From UBA11524 sp045132495 (GTDB taxonomy: Bacteria; Bacillota; Clostridia; Christensenellales; Aristaeellaceae): a stretch of 19,302 bases of DNA. Numbering within the stretch: position 1 is the first letter of the stretch; every line of letters begins with the position of its first letter. The stretch lies in assembly GCA_045132495.1 (NCBI GenBank), contig JBGUSK010000066.1:1-19302 (forward strand), read 5' to 3'. The notes beneath the pieces were generated by a model, which worked only from the letters and a program-made list of their open reading frames with translations, was not told the origin of the DNA and searched no databases. Position numbers and translations under genes: made by a program. Of this stretch, positions 5,893-13,474 are shown in pieces.

Positions 5893-6795
5893 ATGAACTG
5901 GATGAAAAAACTCATCGCGCTTCTTTGCTGCCTGTTGATGCTCCCTGCCGTATACGCAGAGGAAGCAGCCCCTGCTCCGCTGCTTGAGCTGCATCAGATG
6001 GCGCTGGAATACGCGGATGGCTACTACCTTCGCGTCGGCGACTTGGAGATCATGATCGACGGCGGCAAGAAGGTTCCCTTTTCCAAGGATGACCGGGTGC
6101 TGGAATGCCTGCGGGCCCTGGGCGCCAAGGAGCTGGACGTGTACATCGTGACCCACTGGCATATGGATCACTGCGAGAATGTGAATCCAGTGCTGGCGGA
6201 GTTCGGTACGGCGGAAACGCTGGTGTTTTCTCCCTCTGCGCAAGTGCCGGCAACCGTGAACGACGGCAAGAAAAACAAAAGAACCCTCGAAATCACCCCT
6301 CTTGCAAATGGTGTGTATCAGCAGATGAAGCAGGGTGACGTGATCAACGTTGGCCCGCTGACCATCAGCTGCATCGGCCCGGCCAATGGCGGACGCTACG
6401 GCAGGACCAATCCGGATTCGCTCAACTTCGTGCTGCAGTATGGTTCCCGCCGTATGCTCTTCACCGGGGATTATGCAGCCAGCGGCAACATCAACAAGGT
6501 TTACAAAGAGCTGTGCAGCAATGTGGATGTGCTAAAATTCCCCCATCACGGCAGCCCGCCCTATCAGATCGGCGATGTGGCGATCCAAACGACGAACCCG
6601 GAATATATCCTGATGCCCAGTGATCTGCACAATGTTCAGGTGTATCGCTTTGTCCATGGCAATGGCTGCGACACCAAGCAGGAGAATATCCTCTCCATGA
6701 AGGAAGGACATGTTGTTATTCTGACCGACGGCGGAGACTATCTGGAAGCCAGGACTCAGCAGAATCCGGCGGATTATGCGCCCAAGGACAACTGA
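5893..6795 (+). CDS. Secreted metallo-beta-lactamase-fold hydrolase (ComEC C-terminal-like)
   Basis: A 300-residue exported protein with a signal peptide (MNWMKK, hydrophobic run, cut after VYA at residue 22). The metallo-beta-lactamase fold is shown by THWHMDH (87-93, HxHxDH metal site), the bridging Asp in TGDY (191-194) and FPHHGS (216-221). The FPHHGS form is typical of the ComEC C-terminal nuclease-like domain and its stand-alone relatives, which are often extracellular and may act on nucleic acid or phosphodiesters. The start at 5893 is preceded by GAGGAG at short spacing; an in-frame GTG at 5881 overlaps the upstream stop. It forms a pair with the CofE-like gene and ends in a terminator. 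The substrate is not known. Confidence 0.82.
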   Translation: MNWMKKLIALLCCLLMLPAVYAEEAAPAPLLELHQMALEYADGYYLRVGDLEIMIDGGKKVPFSKDDRVLECLRALGAKELDVYIVTHWHMDHCENVNPVLAEFGTAETLVFSPSAQVPATVNDGKKNKRTLEITPLANGVYQQMKQGDVINVGPLTISCIGPANGGRYGRTNPDSLNFVLQYGSRRMLFTGDYAASGNINKVYKELCSNVDVLKFPHHGSPPYQIGDVAIQTTNPEYILMPSDLHNVQVYRFVHGNGCDTKQENILSMKEGHVVILTDGGDYLEARTQQNPADYAPKDN

Positions 6796-6803
6796 ATTTT
6801 GAT

Positions 6804-6831
6804 GCTGCTGCGATTTCGCGGCAGCTTTTTT
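6804..6831 (+). terminator. Rho-independent terminator after the MBL-fold gene
   Basis: GCTGCTGCGA and TCGCGGCAGC form a 9- to 10-bp stem with a very short loop, followed by six T. It is 8 bp after the stop codon. Confidence 0.9.
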
Positions 6832-6920
6832 ATCCGATTTTTGTCCCTAATACTATAAAAATGGTTTCATTAGAGGAAGCGTATGGTATATGCTGAGTAC
6901 AAACAAAAGGAGGAACGATC

Positions 6921-7607
6921 ATGATGGAACGCAGACTGAAAAGAGGCTTGGCATTGCTGCTGACGCTCTGCCTGGCGCTTCCCCTGAGCTTGGCCTTTGC
7001 AGATGAAGAGGATGCAGCAGAAATGGCTGCCTACTGGCGCATCGTAGGCAGTGCAGCCCCGGAGGAGCCGCTGGCGACGGCTATGAGCGGGGAGTGGGAT
7101 GCGCTTACCCTTGAAGTGCTCAAGGCGGTTACAGCGGAAAGGCTGATCGACTTTGCTGTGGAAAACAAGCTGCCGGTTTCCATGGCACGCCACGTCTTCT
7201 ACAGCGCAATGGCTGATCGGCTGGCGGCAGACGTCGCACAGCGGACGCAGTCGGATACGGAACAGATGCTGTCCCTGTTCCTGGCTATGCGCACCAATGC
7301 CCGCGACCAGGCAGCCAATGCGGAACGACGTGCGCTGCGCAAGGACATGACTGAAGCGGATATCCTGGCCTGGGCTGCGGAAACCGGTCTGCCTGCCGGA
7401 TTCCTGGCATGGCTGCTGCTGGATGATGAGTGGTTTGAGCCGGAATGGGATGATGGCGACGATTGGCTCGAAGGCCGCCGCGACTGGAATATTCCGGACT
7501 GGGTGGACGCCTCTGACGTGCGGGAAAAGTACGGCAAGGATGCGGTGGTCACCGAGGATGACGTGGAGCGGGTGCTCCGGCAGAATGGATACCGGTTTGA
7601 TGATTGA
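6921..7607 (+). CDS. Secreted acidic protein of unknown function
   Basis: A 228-residue exported protein not recognised as a known family. The signal peptide (MMERRLKRG, Leu-rich core, cut after AFA near residue 27) is clear. The mature part is helical and Ala-rich (AVTAERLIDFAVEN, AMADRLAADVAQRT). An acidic Trp-rich stretch follows (WFEPEWDDGDDW, RRDWNIPDWVD, about 172-195). It ends in a predicted small helical segment, VTEDDVERVLRQNGY. AAAGGAGGA precedes the ATG at proper spacing. It lies alone between two terminators; only a weak promoter candidate is visible (TATATG at 6887 with a poor -35). The protein is likely real because of its signal peptide, ribosome site and isolation by terminators. 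Confidence 0.78.
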   Translation: MMERRLKRGLALLLTLCLALPLSLAFADEEDAAEMAAYWRIVGSAAPEEPLATAMSGEWDALTLEVLKAVTAERLIDFAVENKLPVSMARHVFYSAMADRLAADVAQRTQSDTEQMLSLFLAMRTNARDQAANAERRALRKDMTEADILAWAAETGLPAGFLAWLLLDDEWFEPEWDDGDDWLEGRRDWNIPDWVDASDVREKYGKDAVVTEDDVERVLRQNGYRFDD

Positions 7608-7616
7608 TTTGCATGA

Positions 7617-7653
7617 TAAAACGCGGTCCGGCGATCAAGCCGGGCCGCATTTT
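7617..7653. terminator. Bidirectional terminator between convergent genes
   Basis: GCGGTCCGGC (7623-7632) pairs with GCCGGGCCGC (7639-7648) around loop GATCAA, with one G-U pair. The stem is flanked by AAAAC on the left and ATTTT on the right, so both strands present a T-tract. It ends the secreted-protein gene on + and the dnaE operon on minus. Confidence 0.8.
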
Positions 7654-7663
7654 CGTGCTGTCC

Positions 7664-8140
7664 TTACTCTGCCTGCCAGCCCTTGCACACATCCACCCAG
7701 CTGTCAAAATGGGAGTGCTCCTCCAGCTCGGGGATGGTCAGGCCGATACCGCTGTTGCTGGAACCCGCAGCAGGGTACACCACGTCAAATCGCTTGAGGG
7801 ATTCATCCAGATAGACCTTCACGCCCTCGTTCACCGCGAAGGGACATACGCCGCCTACCGCATGACCGATCAGCCGCACTGCGTCCTCCGGGGTGAGCAT
7901 CCTGGCCTTCATGCCAAAGCGGGCTTTGAATTTGGGGTTATCGACCTTCGCGTCGCCCGCTGCAACGATGAGCAGCGCGCCATCCCCATCCACGAAGGAT
8001 AAAGTCTTCGCGATGCGGGCGGGCTCACAGTGGAGGGCTTCCGCCGCGAGCGCCACCGTTGCGGAGGATACGTCAAACTCCTGAATGCGCTCGGCCAGAC
8101 CGACGCTGGCAAAATAGGCGCGTACCTTTTCGATGGACAT
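7664..8140 (-). CDS. YbaK/ProX-type aminoacyl-tRNA editing domain protein
   Basis: A 158-residue stand-alone editing-domain protein. It keeps the catalytic-type lysine (K45 in IAKTLSF), the GHAVGGVCPF segment (92-101) and GSSNSGIGLTI (126-136), the pattern of the YbaK/aa-tRNA synthetase associated family closer to ProX/YeaK-like members than to classical YbaK. Likely role: deacylation of a mischarged tRNA; which one cannot be told from sequence. The start at 8138-8140 has AAAGGAG about nine bases upstream, overlapping the stop of the HAD gene with a 6-bp gap. It is the last gene of the dnaE-gtrA-HAD operon and is followed by the terminator at 7617-7653. Confidence 0.87.
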   Translation of the reverse strand: MSIEKVRAYFASVGLAERIQEFDVSSATVALAAEALHCEPARIAKTLSFVDGDGALLIVAAGDAKVDNPKFKARFGMKARMLTPEDAVRLIGHAVGGVCPFAVNEGVKVYLDESLKRFDVVYPAAGSSNSGIGLTIPELEEHSHFDSWVDVCKGWQAE

Positions 8141-8146
8141 GGTTTG

Positions 8147-8779
8147 TCACTCCTTTGTGAATTCGAGCAGCATTTCCTGCAATTCGTCCATGCTGTCTGC
8201 GCGGAAGTCAGCCTCGGCATATTCTGCGTCATTACCATAGCCGAAGGCCGCTGCGATGGTAGGCAACCCATTGGCCTTGCCGGCGCGGATGTCGCCGATG
8301 CGGTCGCCCACCATGACAGCACGCTCCGGATTCATTTCAGCCATCAACCCAGCCAGGTTTTGTGTTTTGGTGCGCGTAGGATGGCTCCATGCCATACGGT
8401 TGAAAACGCCCTCCAGACCGAAATGTGCCATGCATTTTTTGAGGTAGGCTTCCGTGCCGTTGGATACGATGCACAGCTCTGCATGCGGCGCAAGGGCTGT
8501 CAGCAGCTCCTGTGCGCCGGGGAAGAGCCGATTGACCTTGTCGACCAGCTCCAGCGCGCAGGACAGGCGGATGCGGCAGTACTCATCCATACGATCCGCC
8601 GGGATGCCGATGAGGGGGGCTGCTTCCTCAAAGGTGGGGCCGTTGCACTGGCGCAGCACCTCGTCAGGCTGGTCAGGAAGGCACATTTTCAGCAAGGTCG
8701 TGCGGTTCTCCTCGATGCACAGCTGCATGCTGTCGCAGAGGGTGCCATCCCAGTCAAAAAAGATGACAGGTTTGCTCAT
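8147..8779 (-). CDS. HAD-family phosphatase (phosphoglycolate phosphatase-like)
   Basis: A 210-residue cytoplasmic HAD hydrolase. Motif I is FFDWDGTLCD with nucleophile D9 and acid D11, motif II is IVSNGT with S106, the motif III lysine is probably K138 and motif IV is GDRIGDIRAG (158-167). A helical cap lies between residues 18 and 85. It resembles Gph/PGP-type phosphatases of small phosphorylated metabolites, but the substrate cannot be fixed. I start it at 8777-8779 (MSKPVIF): it overlaps the GtrA stop as ATGA and has AAGGGA eight bases upstream. The longer frame from 8824 would bury most of the GtrA end and lacks a ribosome site. Confidence 0.88.
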   Translation of the reverse strand: MSKPVIFFDWDGTLCDSMQLCIEENRTTLLKMCLPDQPDEVLRQCNGPTFEEAAPLIGIPADRMDEYCRIRLSCALELVDKVNRLFPGAQELLTALAPHAELCIVSNGTEAYLKKCMAHFGLEGVFNRMAWSHPTRTKTQNLAGLMAEMNPERAVMVGDRIGDIRAGKANGLPTIAAAFGYGNDAEYAEADFRADSMDELQEMLLEFTKE

Positions 8780-9204
8780 GATGCATTTCCCTTCAGCAGC
8801 CAGCGTTTGGTGAAGTAGTTCCACACCATCACCAGGCCGGTCGCGATGATCTTGTTGAGCATGTAGACCTTCACTTCCACGCCGAAGAGCGTCAGCAGTA
8901 CAGCGTCCTCACCGAGGAGCGCTGTCAGCGCCCACATCAGGAACCAGTTGAGGAAAAAACCGATCCCGCTGGTTATGACGAAGCCAAGCTGCGCTTTTTT
9001 GCTGCCCTCTTTGGCGCCGTCGAACACCCACTTCACGCACAGCAGGTAGTTGAACACCACGCTGATGAGGAAGGCGATGGGCGTTGCGGCGACCACCGGC
9101 AGGCGCAGCCATTCCTTCAGCACGATCAGCGCGGCATATTCGATCAGGAAGCATACACCGCCGGTGAAGGCAAATTTGATGATCTCATTCAAACGGTTAT
9201 TCAT
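8776..9204 (-). CDS. GtrA family membrane protein
   Basis: A 142-residue integral membrane protein with four predicted helices and the GtrA pattern: IIKFAFTGGVCFLIEY at the start, FLISVVFNYLLCVKWVF (45-61) in the middle and a closing WNYFTKRWLL. GtrA proteins are thought to help move undecaprenyl-phosphate-linked sugars across the membrane for cell-surface glycosylation. It begins 3 bp after the dnaE stop with only a weak GAGAAG ribosome site, so it may depend on translation of dnaE. It overlaps the HAD gene by ATGA. It is separate from the GtrA domain fused to GT2 at 3291-4382. No glycosyltransferase is next to this copy. Confidence 0.88.
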   Translation of the reverse strand: MNNRLNEIIKFAFTGGVCFLIEYAALIVLKEWLRLPVVAATPIAFLISVVFNYLLCVKWVFDGAKEGSKKAQLGFVITSGIGFFLNWFLMWALTALLGEDAVLLTLFGVEVKVYMLNKIIATGLVMVWNYFTKRWLLKGNAS

Positions 9205-9207
9205 AGG

Positions 9208-12200
9208 TTATTTCTTCTCCACGAGCTTGACGTTTGCCTCGCCGAATGCAGCGGACAGGCGCTTCAGACATCCTTCGCTGCCGTCGCACCACTGCAGGGA
9301 AGGCAGCAGGAAGGTCATCTTCTCCGCCGGAATATGCAGGTACACCGGAATGCTGCCCGGATGCAGGCTGAGCATATGAGCAGCCTCCTCCATGCGGGCA
9401 CGTTCAAGCTGAATAAACAGCTTCCGCTGTGCATTGGCAGCCCGCTGGGAATCCGTCAGTTGGGGCTGCTGGGGGATGCGATGGGGCCGGGGTGTAACGA
9501 TCGGGGCAGGCGCAGGCACGCGTTCCACCGTGGATACACGGGGACGGCGGTTGCCAGGCTCATCCGGGACGGTGACCTTGGGTTTGTCCTCCCACATATC
9601 CAGGGGGACGAGGGTGTCCACGAGCAGCTTGGGGGCTTCGTCCTCGCGGATGGAAAGCTTGCCGGAGAGCACCACCAGGTCGTCCACGGACATCATGGCC
9701 TGGTACTTCTCATACACCTTGGGGAAGACGAGACACTCGATCTGACCGGTCAGGTCTTCAATGGTGATGAAGCCCATGTATGCACCCTTCTTGGTGGCCT
9801 TGCCCTTGACCTCGGTGAGGATGCCGCCCATTTCGACGAACATACCGTCCATCTCCATGCCGTGATCCTCCCGCTCCTCGATGCCGTCCAGCTGGGCGGT
9901 GGAGAAGGGGAGCTTCTGCAGGGTCTCGCGGTAGTCGTCCAGCGGGTGACCGGTGATGTACACGCCGGAGATCTCTTTTTCCATGGCCAGCTTCTGGCGG
10001 GAGGGGAAGTCTGGGAGTGTGGGCAGCGTGCGGGTTTCCTCGATGATGGGGGCGTCGCCGAAGGCCATATCGAACAGGGACAGCTGGCCGTCCACGTTGG
10101 CCTTGCGGCGGGAGATGGTCGCATCCATCGCAGACTCGAATACCGCCAGCAGCTGGGCGCGGTTGGCGCCTGTATGGTCGAACGCACCCGCCTTGATGAG
10201 GCTCTCCACCACGCGCTTGTTGCACTCGGTGGTGTCGATGCGGGAGCAGAAGTCGAAGATGTCCTTGTATGGGCCTTGTTGACGCTCGCGGATGATGGCG
10301 TTCACCGCGCCCTGACCGACGGTCTTGACCGCGCCCAGACCAAAGAGGATGCAGAGGTCGCCGTTTTCATCCTTCTGGACGGTGAACTTCCAGCCGGAAC
10401 GGTTGACGTCCGGGGGAAGCACCTTGATGCCCTGGCTGCGGCAGTACTGAATGTACCCGGCGATCTTGCCGGAGTTTCCGTACACGCTGTTGAGGATGGC
10501 GGCCATGAAGGGCACGGGGTGGTGCTTCTTCAGCCAGCCGGTCTGTACAGCGACCACGGCATAGGCCGCCGCGTGGGACTTGTTGAACGCGTAGGACGCG
10601 AAGGCCGTCATGTCGTCATAGATCTTGTTGGCGACGGATTCCGGCACGCCGTTGCGCACACAGCCGGGCACGTCAATGGAGCCATCTTCATTCAGCTTGC
10701 CGTGGATGAAGTACTCCCGCTCCTGAGCCATGATCTTGGCCTTCTTCTTGGCCATGGCGCGGCGCACCAGATCGCTGCGGCCGTAGGAATAGCCGGCCAG
10801 GTCGCGCACGATCTGCATGACCTGCTCCTGATACACCATGCAGCCGTAGGTGACGTCCAGGATGGGCTTCAGCTTCTCCGTCTCGTAGTGCACGGAGGCG
10901 GGATTGTGCTTGCCCTCGATATAGCGGGGGATGGACTCCATCGGGCCGGGACGGTAGAGGGAGATCGCAGCGATGATGTCCTCGAAGTTGCCGGGCTTCA
11001 TGTTGGTCAGGAAGGTGCGCATGCCGCCGCCTTCCAGCTGGAACACGCCGTCGGTATCACCGGCGGAGATCATCTCATACACCGCATCGTCATCCATGGG
11101 GATGTCCTCGGGCTTCATGTCGATGCCCAGGTCACGCATCATGTCCAGCGCATCCCGGATGACCGTCAGCGTGCGTAGGCCCAGGAAGTCCATCTTCAAA
11201 AGCCCCAGCTGCTCGATGGTGCCCATGGGGTACTGGGTCGTGATGACCTCGTCATTGCGCTGCAGGGGGACGAACTCCACCACGGGCTTGCCGGTGATCA
11301 GCACGCCCGCCGCATGGGTGGAGGCGTGGCGGGGCATGCCCTCCAGCGTCATGGCGGTGTCAATGAGCTCTTTGACCTTTTCGTCATCCTCATACATGGA
11401 CTTGAGCATGGGGGAGAGCTTCAGGGCCTTCTCCAGCGTCATGCCCAGGTCAAAGGGGATGGCCTTGGCCACCGCGTCGGTGTCGGCATAGCTCATGCCC
11501 AGCACGCGGCCCACGTCGCGCACCACACCCTTGGCGGCCATGGTGCCGAAGGTAATGATCTGGCTGACGTGATCCGCGCCGTACTTGCGGGCGACGTAGT
11601 CAATGACCTCCTGACGGCGCTCGTAGCAGAAGTCCACGTCGATATCGGGCATGGATACGCGCTCAGGATTCAGGAATCGCTCGAACAGCAGCTGGTACTT
11701 CAGCGGATCCAGCATGGTGATGCCAAGGCTGTACGCTACGATGGAGCCTGCGCCGGAGCCGCGCCCCGGGCCGACCATGATGCCGTTCTGCTTGGCGTAG
11801 TTGATGAAATCCCATACGATGAGGAAGTAATCCACATACCCCATGCCGGAGATGACGCCCAGCTCGTATTCCAGACGGGTGTAGGGCTCGTCGCCGGGAT
11901 TTGCGTCGGGATAAAGCCGCCGGATGCCCTCCAGGCACAGGCGGTTGAGCATTTCGTAAGGAGTCTCGCCGGTCTCCACCGGGTACGCGGGCAGGCGGGT
12001 CACTCCGAACTCGAAGGCCACGTTGCAGCGTTCGGCAATGATTTGCGTGTTGTCGATGGCCTCCGGGCACATGCGGAACAGCGCCCGCATTTCCTCCTCG
12101 GACTTGACGTAGAGCTGCTTCGTCTCCATCTTCATGCGGTTTTCGTCATCCAGCGTCTTGCCGGTCTGGATGCACATGAGGACTTCCTGAGCGTCCGCGT

Positions 12201-12831
12201 CCTTTTCCTCCAGGTAGTGGCAGTCGTTGGTGGCGACCAGCGGCACGTCCGTCTCCCGGGCGATGGCGATCAATCGCGGCAGCACCAGCTTTTCCTCGCG
12301 GATGCCGTGATCCATGATCTCCACGAAGAAATTGTCCTTGCCGAAGATGTCCTGCATTTCGCGGATGTAGGCCACCGCGTCATCGTGGCGGTCATCCAGC
12401 AGGAGCTTTGGCAGATCGCCGGAAAGACAGGCGCTCAGGCAGATCAGGCCCTCGTGGCGCTCACGCAGCAGGTCATAGTCAATGCGGGGCTTATAGTAAT
12501 AGCCGGTCAGGAAGCCCTCGCTGATCAGGTGCATCAGGTTTTCATAGCCCTTGTTGTTCTCGCACAGAAGGATGAGGTGGCTGTATTCGCGGCTGACGGT
12601 GGATTTGTCCTTGCGATCACGGCAGACATAGGCCTCGCAGCCGATGATGGGCTTGAGCCCCTCGGCCTTCATCGCCTGATAGAAGTCGATGCACCCATAC
12701 ATCACGCCATGGTCGGTGATGGCGCAGGAATCCATGCCCAACGCCTTGATACGCTGGACGAGCTTCGGAATCCGGCATGCGCCGTCGAGCAGGGAGTACT
12801 CCGTGTGGAGGTGAAGGTGGGTGAAGGACAT
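9208..12831 (-). CDS. dnaE: DNA polymerase III subunit alpha (DnaE)
   Basis: A 1207-residue replicative polymerase, normal DnaE1-type length. An N-terminal PHP domain (about 1-260) shows HLHTEYSLLDG, ITDHG and ATNDCHYL. The polymerase core shows GPGRGSGAGS (354-363), PDIDVDF (395-401, catalytic Asp pair), KMDFLGLRTL (third Asp), YRPGPMESIP and FNKSHAAAYA. Helix-hairpin-helix and OB-fold segments follow (IECLVFPKVYEKY), then a ~120-residue tail. Start at 12829-12831 (MSFTHLHLHTEYS) is preceded by AAAGGAGG; this places the PHP histidines normally. It leads an operon with gtrA, the HAD gene and the YbaK-like gene, from a promoter at 12863-12891. It lacks a 3'-5' exonuclease domain, so it is not PolC. 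Confidence 0.97.
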   Translation of the reverse strand: MSFTHLHLHTEYSLLDGACRIPKLVQRIKALGMDSCAITDHGVMYGCIDFYQAMKAEGLKPIIGCEAYVCRDRKDKSTVSREYSHLILLCENNKGYENLMHLISEGFLTGYYYKPRIDYDLLRERHEGLICLSACLSGDLPKLLLDDRHDDAVAYIREMQDIFGKDNFFVEIMDHGIREEKLVLPRLIAIARETDVPLVATNDCHYLEEKDADAQEVLMCIQTGKTLDDENRMKMETKQLYVKSEEEMRALFRMCPEAIDNTQIIAERCNVAFEFGVTRLPAYPVETGETPYEMLNRLCLEGIRRLYPDANPGDEPYTRLEYELGVISGMGYVDYFLIVWDFINYAKQNGIMVGPGRGSGAGSIVAYSLGITMLDPLKYQLLFERFLNPERVSMPDIDVDFCYERRQEVIDYVARKYGADHVSQIITFGTMAAKGVVRDVGRVLGMSYADTDAVAKAIPFDLGMTLEKALKLSPMLKSMYEDDEKVKELIDTAMTLEGMPRHASTHAAGVLITGKPVVEFVPLQRNDEVITTQYPMGTIEQLGLLKMDFLGLRTLTVIRDALDMMRDLGIDMKPEDIPMDDDAVYEMISAGDTDGVFQLEGGGMRTFLTNMKPGNFEDIIAAISLYRPGPMESIPRYIEGKHNPASVHYETEKLKPILDVTYGCMVYQEQVMQIVRDLAGYSYGRSDLVRRAMAKKKAKIMAQEREYFIHGKLNEDGSIDVPGCVRNGVPESVANKIYDDMTAFASYAFNKSHAAAYAVVAVQTGWLKKHHPVPFMAAILNSVYGNSGKIAGYIQYCRSQGIKVLPPDVNRSGWKFTVQKDENGDLCILFGLGAVKTVGQGAVNAIIRERQQGPYKDIFDFCSRIDTTECNKRVVESLIKAGAFDHTGANRAQLLAVFESAMDATISRRKANVDGQLSLFDMAFGDAPIIEETRTLPTLPDFPSRQKLAMEKEISGVYITGHPLDDYRETLQKLPFSTAQLDGIEEREDHGMEMDGMFVEMGGILTEVKGKATKKGAYMGFITIEDLTGQIECLVFPKVYEKYQAMMSVDDLVVLSGKLSIREDEAPKLLVDTLVPLDMWEDKPKVTVPDEPGNRRPRVSTVERVPAPAPIVTPRPHRIPQQPQLTDSQRAANAQRKLFIQLERARMEEAAHMLSLHPGSIPVYLHIPAEKMTFLLPSLQWCDGSEGCLKRLSAAFGEANVKLVEKK

Positions 12832-12862
12832 GAGGGTTCCTCCTTTGTGCAAGGTAAATTAT

Positions 12863-12891
12863 ATTATATCATAGAATGAAAGACGGGGCAA
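12863..12891 (-). promoter_or_regulatory. Promoter of the dnaE operon
   Basis: On the minus strand TTGCCC (12886-12891) and TATAAT (12863-12868) are 17 bp apart. A second overlapping TATAAT begins five bases downstream. The leader is only about 25 nt, ending in the AAAGGAGG site. Confidence 0.7.
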
Positions 12892-12914
12892 GAAAAATCA
12901 TTGTGACGGCACGC

Positions 12915-12943
12915 TTGACGCATGGATGCATCCGACCTATAAT
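12915..12943 (+). promoter_or_regulatory. Promoter of the chagasin-like inhibitor gene
   Basis: TTGACG (12915-12920) and TATAAT (12938-12943) are 17 bp apart. The spacer contains the perfect 10-bp palindrome GGATGCATCC (12924-12933), which could be a regulator site. Confidence 0.72.
12924..12933. repeat. 10-bp palindrome in a promoter spacer
   Basis: GGATGCATCC is a perfect palindrome placed between the -35 and -10 boxes of the inhibitor gene. It may be an operator, but a palindrome this short can arise by chance. Confidence 0.25.
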
Positions 12944-12965
12944 GCTGTGGAAGGAGGGATGCTAT

Positions 12966-13343
12966 ATGAATCGTTTGTGGAGTTTGATTGTGCTGCTGCT
13001 GACTGTGGGGACGGCGCTGGCAGAAGCAGCACCGGTATGCCCGGAAATCATTCTGAAGGGCAATCCGACCACCGGCTACAGTTGGACATGGATGATGGAT
13101 GCTGATAAAGCCATCGTGGAAGTGGAGGGCGGCCATATGCCGGCAGAAACCGAGGATGGTTTGGTTGGCGCTGGTGGTCAGTATTGCTTCACTTTGCGAG
13201 GCGTGACAGCCGGAGAAAACATCATCACCTTTATGTATGCTCGTCCGTGGGAGACGAAGGAACCACTCTATACTTTTCATTACCACGTCTGTGTGGACGA
13301 AGACCTGAACGTCACCATCCTTGGCAGCAGCTTCGACTGGTAA
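12966..13343 (+). CDS. Secreted chagasin-like cysteine protease inhibitor (MEROPS I42)
   Basis: A 125-residue exported protein: signal peptide 1-19 (cut after ALA), then a chagasin fold of about 100 residues. The three inhibitory loops of the family are all present in order: NPTTGYSW (33-40), GAGG (68-71) and RPWE (93-96). Family members block papain-type (C1) cysteine peptidases by wedging these loops into the active site. The start at 12966 has AAGGAGGG seven bases upstream; an in-frame ATG at 12876 precedes the promoter and is excluded. It is a one-gene unit divergent from dnaE. The target could be an endogenous secreted peptidase or a host or competitor enzyme. No C1 peptidase gene is visible in the window. 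Confidence 0.88.
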   Translation: MNRLWSLIVLLLTVGTALAEAAPVCPEIILKGNPTTGYSWTWMMDADKAIVEVEGGHMPAETEDGLVGAGGQYCFTLRGVTAGENIITFMYARPWETKEPLYTFHYHVCVDEDLNVTILGSSFDW

Positions 13344-13379
13344 GGGTCAGGAAAATTCCTCTGACACATCGTCAATTCC

Positions 13380-13408
13380 TTGACATTCCGGGGGAAATCA
13401 AGTATTCT
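13380..13408 (+). promoter_or_regulatory. Promoter of gpmI
   Basis: TTGACA (13380-13385) is 17 bp before TATTCT (13403-13408). A better -10 sequence, TATAAT, starts five bases further on but would give a 22-bp spacer. The leader is about 60 nt. Confidence 0.6.
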
Positions 13409-13474
13409 ATAATATGGCCCGATATGGGTTATCCCTTGATAAAACACTACTTAACATATGAGGAGGCATCCCCC

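Noticed and set aside
6864..6892. Possible promoter (TATATG with a weak -35) for the secreted protein at 6921
   Set aside because: Both boxes are poor matches; not strong enough to list.
9334..11178. 614-aa open frame on + opposite dnaE
   Set aside because: Shadow of a GC-rich gene: it is fully antisense to conserved DnaE motifs, lacks a ribosome site and has a His/Val/Gly-rich composition typical of antisense frames.
11314..12879. 521-aa open frame on + opposite the PHP end of dnaE
   Set aside because: Same antisense artefact; it runs past the dnaE start into its promoter and has no start signal.
13347..13366. Imperfect inverted repeat GTCAGGAAAATTCCTCTGAC after the inhibitor gene, as a terminator
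   Set aside because: The stem is short and bulged and no T-tract follows; I do not call a terminator there.
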